This document shows, piece by piece, positions 58,738-64,000 of a DNA stretch of 64,000 nt. Source of the stretch: Sclerurus mexicanus (lineage: Eukaryota; Chordata; Aves; Passeriformes; Furnariidae); NCBI GenBank assembly GCA_013396755.1, contig VWZF01013053.1:1260023-1324022 (forward strand), read 5' to 3'. The notes under the pieces were generated by a model. That model saw only the letters and a program-made list of their open reading frames with translations. It searched no databases and was not told where the DNA came from. The position numbers and the translations under genes were made by a program. Numbering within the stretch: the first letter of the stretch is position 1; each line of letters starts with the position of its first letter.

Positions 58738-58848
58738 CAGTCAGTCCGTCAGTCCATCAGTCAGTCAGTCCATCAGTCAGTCAGTGAGTCAGTCCATAAG
58801 TCAGTCTGTCAGTCACAGTCACAGTCCGTCAGTCAGTCCGTCAGTCCC
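58738..58848. repeat. CAGT/CCGT tetranucleotide tandem repeat
   Basis: About 27 tetranucleotide units of (C)AGT with CCGT, CCAT, GAGT and CTGT variants, giving 8- and 12-bp higher-order periods (CAGTCCGT, CAGTCAGTCCAT). It lies on the left shoulder of the GC-rich island. Confidence 0.92.
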
Positions 58849-58849
58849 T

Positions 58850-60000
58850 GATGGTCCTTGTGCTTTCCACACGCGGGTGTGAGGAGGCCGCGCCGCTGAG
58901 GGATGTAGGATGGCGGCTTTGGAGGAACACACAAGACTGGGGTCTCCATTCAACCATTCAACACATGACCTTTTTGATTTCCCCACTGACCCGCAAACTT
59001 CAGCGCACTCAGCCCTTGCTGCTCCAGCCAGAGAGACCCCCGCCCCACGTCCCGATGGCCCCACAGCCCACACTCCTCGCCGCCCACCCCCGTCCCCATC
59101 CCCGCGGGCCGTCACAGCCCCGCACAGGGCTCCTGCCCTCGGCTGGCACCTTGGGCTCTCCATCCCCTGGTGACCCCATCCCCGGAGCCGCCACCCTCAG
59201 TGTTCCCTCNNNNNNNNNNNNNNNNNNNNNNNNNNNNNNNNNNNNNNNNNNNNNNNNNNNNNNNNNNNNNNNNNNNNNNNNNNNNNNNNNNNNNNNNNNN
59301 NNNNNNNNNNNNNNNNNNNNNNNNNNNNNNNNNNNNNNNNNNNNNNNNNNNNNNNNNNNNNNNNNNNNNNNNNNNNNNNNNNNNNNNNNNNNNNNNNNNN
59401 NNNNNNNNNNNNNNNNNNNNNNNNNNNNNNNNNNNNNNNNNNNNNNNNNNNNNNNNNNNNNNNNNNNNNNNNNNNNNNNNNNNNNNNNNNNNNNNNNNNN
59501 NNNNNNNNNNNNNNNNNNNNNNNNNNNNNNNNNNNNNNNNNNNNNNNNNNNNNNNNNNNNNNNNNNNNNNNNNNNNNNNNNNNNNNNNNNNNNNNNNNNN
59601 NNNNNNNNNNNNNNNNNNNNNNNNNNNNNNNNNNNNNNNNNNNNNNNNNNNNNNNNNNNNNNNNNNNNNNNNNCGGGGAGCGCGGCGGGGACGGGGCACC
59701 CACCGCCGGGGCCCGCAGGTCCGGCCCGGCCCCGGTGACACCGCCCGGGGTGCGGGTCACACCGACAGCCTCGGGGCCCCTCCTCGCCCGGGGAGCTGCC
59801 GCCTCTCCGGCCGGGGGTGCTCCCCTTTGCCGGGAATGCTCCGTGCCGGGGGCCGGGGACAGCCCTGGCGCTGGAAGCCCCGGGACGGGCAGTGCTCAGC
59901 GGTGCGGGATGCTCCTGCCGTCCCCGCGGGTCGGGTCTGGAAGTCTGCTGGCAGCAACAGGCAGTTCCCAGGCTTGTGGAATACGTAGGGAAACTCTCCT
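58850..60000 (+). promoter_or_regulatory. GC-rich CpG island, probable GNB4 promoter
   Basis: G+C and CpG content rise abruptly here and fall again after about 60000, the pattern of a vertebrate promoter island. In other vertebrates GNB4 lies next to ACTL6A in the opposite orientation, so a plus-strand GNB4 start is expected to the right of this gene-free interval. The core is an N run, so no first exon or donor can be placed. The assignment to GNB4 rests on synteny alone. Confidence 0.5.
59210..59673. other. Assembly gap (464 N)
   Basis: Unresolved bases in the middle of the GC-rich island, typical of promoters that sequence poorly. Long open frames reported across it are artefacts of N. 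Confidence 0.99.
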
Positions 60001-60009
60001 CTCTCTCTT

Positions 60010-63000
60010 CCATTTCTCTGCCTGCCTGGGCCTTGTCTGGGTGTCATGAGTTGGTTTGACAAGGGTGAATCGGAAGGTATTCCCCGTCTTTAGGAAAAGT
60101 GCAAAGTCATTAGATGATTTCTGTGTCATACTTCATATATATTGCTCATTTCCAGATTCAGATTTATTTTTTTCTCAAAATTCTGCCTTTTTGTGTATGT
60201 GTGCTTATTGCTAGGTTATCAGCTTCTTTAATCTTTAGTTTGATTTCTGTTGTAAACTGTGAAAAGCATCCAAATTGCTTTTCAAAATTGCTACCAGATA
60301 TAAGTTTGGTAGACAGCAAGTTTAGATTATGCTGTAATATTACCTGAACTAATGCAAGATAAGCTTGTGATCCATTCCGTCCTGCTAATTACACAGTTTG
60401 AGAATAGACATGTTGTCTTTTATTAGACTGATTATTGTAGCTTGGAAAATACACAGTTTTCCAGGACTGTTTTCAGTTCTCTAGTAGAAGCAGGGTGAGT
60501 CTCAAAGCTAAGTATGAGCTGAGGGGGAAAGTGCTTTGATTGTTAGTATTTGATTATATGTAATCAGTTTGTGAAATAACAATAGTAACTGTTCTCTGCG
60601 CAGTGGAGACAGTACTGGGAAAAGAAGGGAGAAGAATGGCAAAATGGTGCAGAGAGAGGAGACAGGTACCAACCTCTGGAATCTGCCATAAAAGCATTGG
60701 TGGAGAGATGAAAACTGGTGGGATTTATGTGGAGTTCTGTGTTCTAGTTTGGTCTCTGAATTTAAAAATGTTTTGTCTGTTTCGTGCTGGGAATGTGAAG
60801 GGAGGGATCAGAGGGATTGCTTTGAGAAGGAAGGAGTTCCCTGGGGTGGTTGGGTGCTTTTCCTCCTCTGCCAGTTGTCAGCACAAGCTTGTTCTGGCTC
60901 ATAGGGGTTGCCTCATGCAACATCCACAGAGTTACCACAAGAGCATTTGATGTGCTTTCCAGAATTACATATACTTCCTTAAATATCAATAGGGAATCCA
61001 GGATGTTTTAGCAGTTCTTTTGGGAAGTAGTGGAATTATCGGGATATGTGAGTCTGCAAAGTCATCGGAAAACCTGAAGCCGCTCCCTGACTTCTTCTAG
61101 AGCTACGGGAAGTGATGTAAAAGCTGGTCACTAATGTGACAATTAAGTGACAGCTACAGTAGCTATAATTACTGGTTAGAGTTGGGGAAGTCTGAAGTTG
61201 TGTTAATAGGAATAATAACTATATCAACAAATTAAAATGAAATAAATCACATGACAAGCCTTAATAGTCCTGAAAGTCTATGGGATGGGATTCCTCAGTG
61301 GGGTTTTACAATGTTTGCTTGTGATTCTTAAACATGAGAGTTGTGGTAAAGTTAATCTGTGCTTCCAAAGAACAGAGTGAGTGATATTTTGGAAGAGGTG
61401 GGCTAGGAAAATACAGGAGATCATAAATGTGTGGATCTGTCTCACTGTAAGTCTACTAAGGCAAACTATAGGCAATATTATTTCTTTAAAATGACCAGTT
61501 TTTACAGTGGATGATGTAGATGGCTTATACAGATTCAACAGGTTGAGAACTAAGGCTGCTATAATACATAATAATATCTTTCATCTGTTAATCATGAAAA
61601 TATTGAGTTTCACGTTAGAGATGTCTTTTTCTGTATTCTATATTGTTAAAGTGCTACTGCAAATAGCTGCTGTTCTCCCTAGTTTAGCCCTTTCCTGAGT
61701 GCTTGGAAAGTTGGTCTAGATGGACTGCTCAGGTCATTTAAATCTTCAGTAAAAAATTGCTGGCCACAAATGTCATGTATTATATTTATGTTGGATACTG
61801 AAAGTTTCAACTGTATCTTCATGTTGCTTAATTGAGTACTCCTATATCTACTCTTTAATTTGTCCAAGTCTTTTAATTTTTGGAACAGTTTCTAAAGAAA
61901 AATGTGGGACTAGAAATCCTTGCAAAAATATTTTTGAATACAGAACTACATAGTTCTCTCCCAGCCCCACGGTATGTAGTGAAGTGGTGATCTTCCTCAG
62001 CTGCTGTCTTCTCTGGCAGAGTCTTAATTTATGACTGTTGTGTCACTGCAGATGGTAATTTGATATATTTTTTTTTAATATCTCAGGAGTCACTTTATAA
62101 ATGTCTTATCAAATCTAGTAAGAAATTCAAAATCTCTGAACATGACGTGCAGTGCATGCTCCTGGAATGTAAATACTTAGGGACAGTGATAATGCAGTGA
62201 TTGTGTTTTGTACTTAATACTGTCTGGGAATATCAATGCTCAGATTAATGCAGCTCCCAGGAGCCCAGAGCTGGCTGTTTAGAAAGTCATAGTATTGTTA
62301 ATCAAGAAAATTTTTTAAGTTCCTCCAAAATTTTTCTCTCCTCTAATTAGATGCAGACCTGTCACTTACTTCATCTTCTGAAGTGTGTAATTAAATTTAG
62401 TTGTTATTGTTTTGTCCTTGTATGAAACTTCTGTGTTTTGCAACCTGGAGTTTTGTAATAGAATTTATGGGAAAGATTTGAAACACAGCTAAGCAGATGA
62501 TCACGAAAAACATTGACTGTGTGCTGTTCTCTTAAGGCTGTGGTTTGGTACCTGATACAAGTGCAGGGAGCTTCATAGAGCTTTCTAGATAACATGAGTG
62601 CTGCACAAAGCTGCAGCTTTAATTAAAAAGATGGTGCTGCTTAGGCTTAGGCTTGGGTTGGTGTGTTCAGTGGGGTTTGATTAATGAAACTGCCTTTGCA
62701 GAGAGCCTGAATTAGAAGACCAAGGGGGGAACTTCTTAATCCTTTGAATGAATGTCAGCTTGGATGCCATCAATGATACTCTGATATTCTGATTGTTGTG
62801 AATCGCTGTAGCTAGTGTGGGAAATACCGTAGTGAGAACTGGGCTGGAGGTTTATAAAAGACAGAATTAATACAAATATAGATGGATGCTTGCTAGCAAA
62901 TCGTTATGCAGTTCATTGATGATAGTTTAATTTCCCTTATGATGTCTAGGCTTCCAGAAGTAAGTGAAATGCTGACATACAGGCAACCAAATTTTGATTC

Positions 63001-64000
63001 ATCTACTCTGCCTCTTGCAATCTGTTGCCTTCTGAAAGGACTTAAACTAGAAAGAAGGGGAAAGATAGAAATGCCTGATGGTATTGAGAGCAAAGGCACT
63101 TTTAAGTTCCACTTATTACATAAAATCAGTTGCTGAGGGGCAAAATAGGTTTGCCAATTTGCAGAAACTCTAGTTTCCCCTCCTTATGTTGGATCTCAGA
63201 CAAATATTAATAATATGGATTTTTGGTGTAAGCCAAGTGTTTGAGTCATTGTGCATCCCACTGTTTGGAAACATTTAAAAGAGCTGAGTAATGTTAAAAT
63301 TAAAAGATTTTAATTTTCAAATGGGGGGGAAGTGGAACAAAACGAAATCATCAGATCAATCTCATGATTGAATGCGCTTCTTAAATGAGATTGAAGGTCT
63401 TGGAGCTGCTCTCAGTGACAGGCTTGGCAGCTTTACAAGAACAAATCACCTTCTTACAATCAGCTCTTGGACCTGCCTGGTTTGTTTTCATTGTGCAGTT
63501 ATTAGTTCAGGTGCTCAGCTTCTAGTCTAGCACAGAGCACCCAAGCAGTTTCAGGATAACTTGATGATTTCATTCTTATTGGATTAATTTCTGTATATGC
63601 TTTTGCTGCCCTTTATTTATTTATTTGGTTATTTTTTAATTTATTTTTAATGTAGTAATCATTTCTAACATAAGTTACACCTGTGTCATTTTCTGTTTAT
63701 TTCTTAAAAAGCAATTTGTGGTTATTTGTACGCATTTGAAGTCTTGCATCAAAATTAAGGGTGCTTATTCTATGATCTGTTGTTGAAACACATGCGGTAT
63801 TTAAAATTGGTCTGTTTAAAAGAAGTATTTGATCTGAGTATTTTCTGGTGACCCTTTCTGTCATGATTGATTGCTTTAAGTGATTGTTCATGTAAGCCGG
63901 TTTTATTCCTAGTTTGGGAAAGAAAGGCAATTTTCTTCCTTCAGATTTTTGATTTAAGTTGATCTTACTTGCTGTTGAGCTGGAAAAAGTATTCAGATTC
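60010..64000 (+). other. AT-rich sequence right of the island, possibly intron 1 of the next gene
   Basis: No exon was recognised; in particular I saw no start matching the Gbeta N-terminus. Family knowledge says GNB first exons are non-coding and followed by a long intron, which would fit. The 115-codon frame near 60603-60950 resembles nothing known. Confidence 0.4.

Noticed and set aside
58700..58882. Serine/glutamine/valine repeat peptide
   Set aside because: It is the translation of the CAGT tandem repeat, not a protein-coding signal.
58851..60013. Frames of 187-334 codons across the N run
   Set aside because: Most of their length is unknown residues, so openness is an artefact of the gap.
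62906..63136. 76-codon plus-strand frame as a possible exon of the right-hand gene
   Set aside because: No match to the Gbeta N-terminus or other family and no convincing splice pair around it.

Overview
The window reads as nuclear DNA of a bird. The coding part is spliced vertebrate-type gene structure (short exons, GT-AG introns, CpG-island promoters), and the only recognisable interspersed repeats are CR1 LINE tails with the avian-style 3' end (CCTTCCAACC followed by TTCTATGATT/TTCTGTGAT). Bacterial-style long ORFs are absent; nearly all open frames are chance or antisense to exons.

Region by region. (1) 1-2172, minus strand: the 5' half of NDUFB5 (complex I), three coding exons seen, the rest beyond the left edge. 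(2) 2173-2440: a compact bidirectional CpG-island promoter shared head-to-head with MRPL47. It contains a 75-bp tandem repeat in about 2.5 copies, each with a CCATCTTGG (YY1/TISU-type) core; read toward NDUFB5 the repeats also form an upstream open reading frame. (3) 2441-7775, plus strand: complete MRPL47 in seven exons. (4) about 8230-16595, minus strand: ACTL6A (BAF53A), 13 coding exons, tail-to-tail with MRPL47. One intron has U12-type splice signals. The short first coding exon expected in the CpG island at about 16.86-17.25 kb was not found; a lone N lies there. (5) 17.66-58.7 kb: about 41 kb in which no coding exon was recognised. It holds several CR1 fragments, two promoter-like clusters ending in good splice donors (about 28.0 and 43.6 kb), a homeo/POU/SOX-rich block (34.25-35.34 kb) and simple repeats. 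(6) 58.74-60.0 kb: a CAGT tandem repeat, then a GC-rich island interrupted by a 464-base run of N, followed by ordinary AT-rich sequence to the end. From the known vertebrate order (USP13, NDUFB5, MRPL47, ACTL6A, GNB4) this island is the most likely GNB4 promoter, with intron 1 to its right, but no GNB4 coding exon was seen.

Functionally the left 17 kb is a housekeeping cluster: two mitochondrial proteins from one divergent promoter and a chromatin-remodelling actin-related protein. All exon boundaries were placed by eye from splice signals plus remembered family sequence, and for MRPL47 and ACTL6A reading phase closes across all exons given. Nothing was checked against a database.
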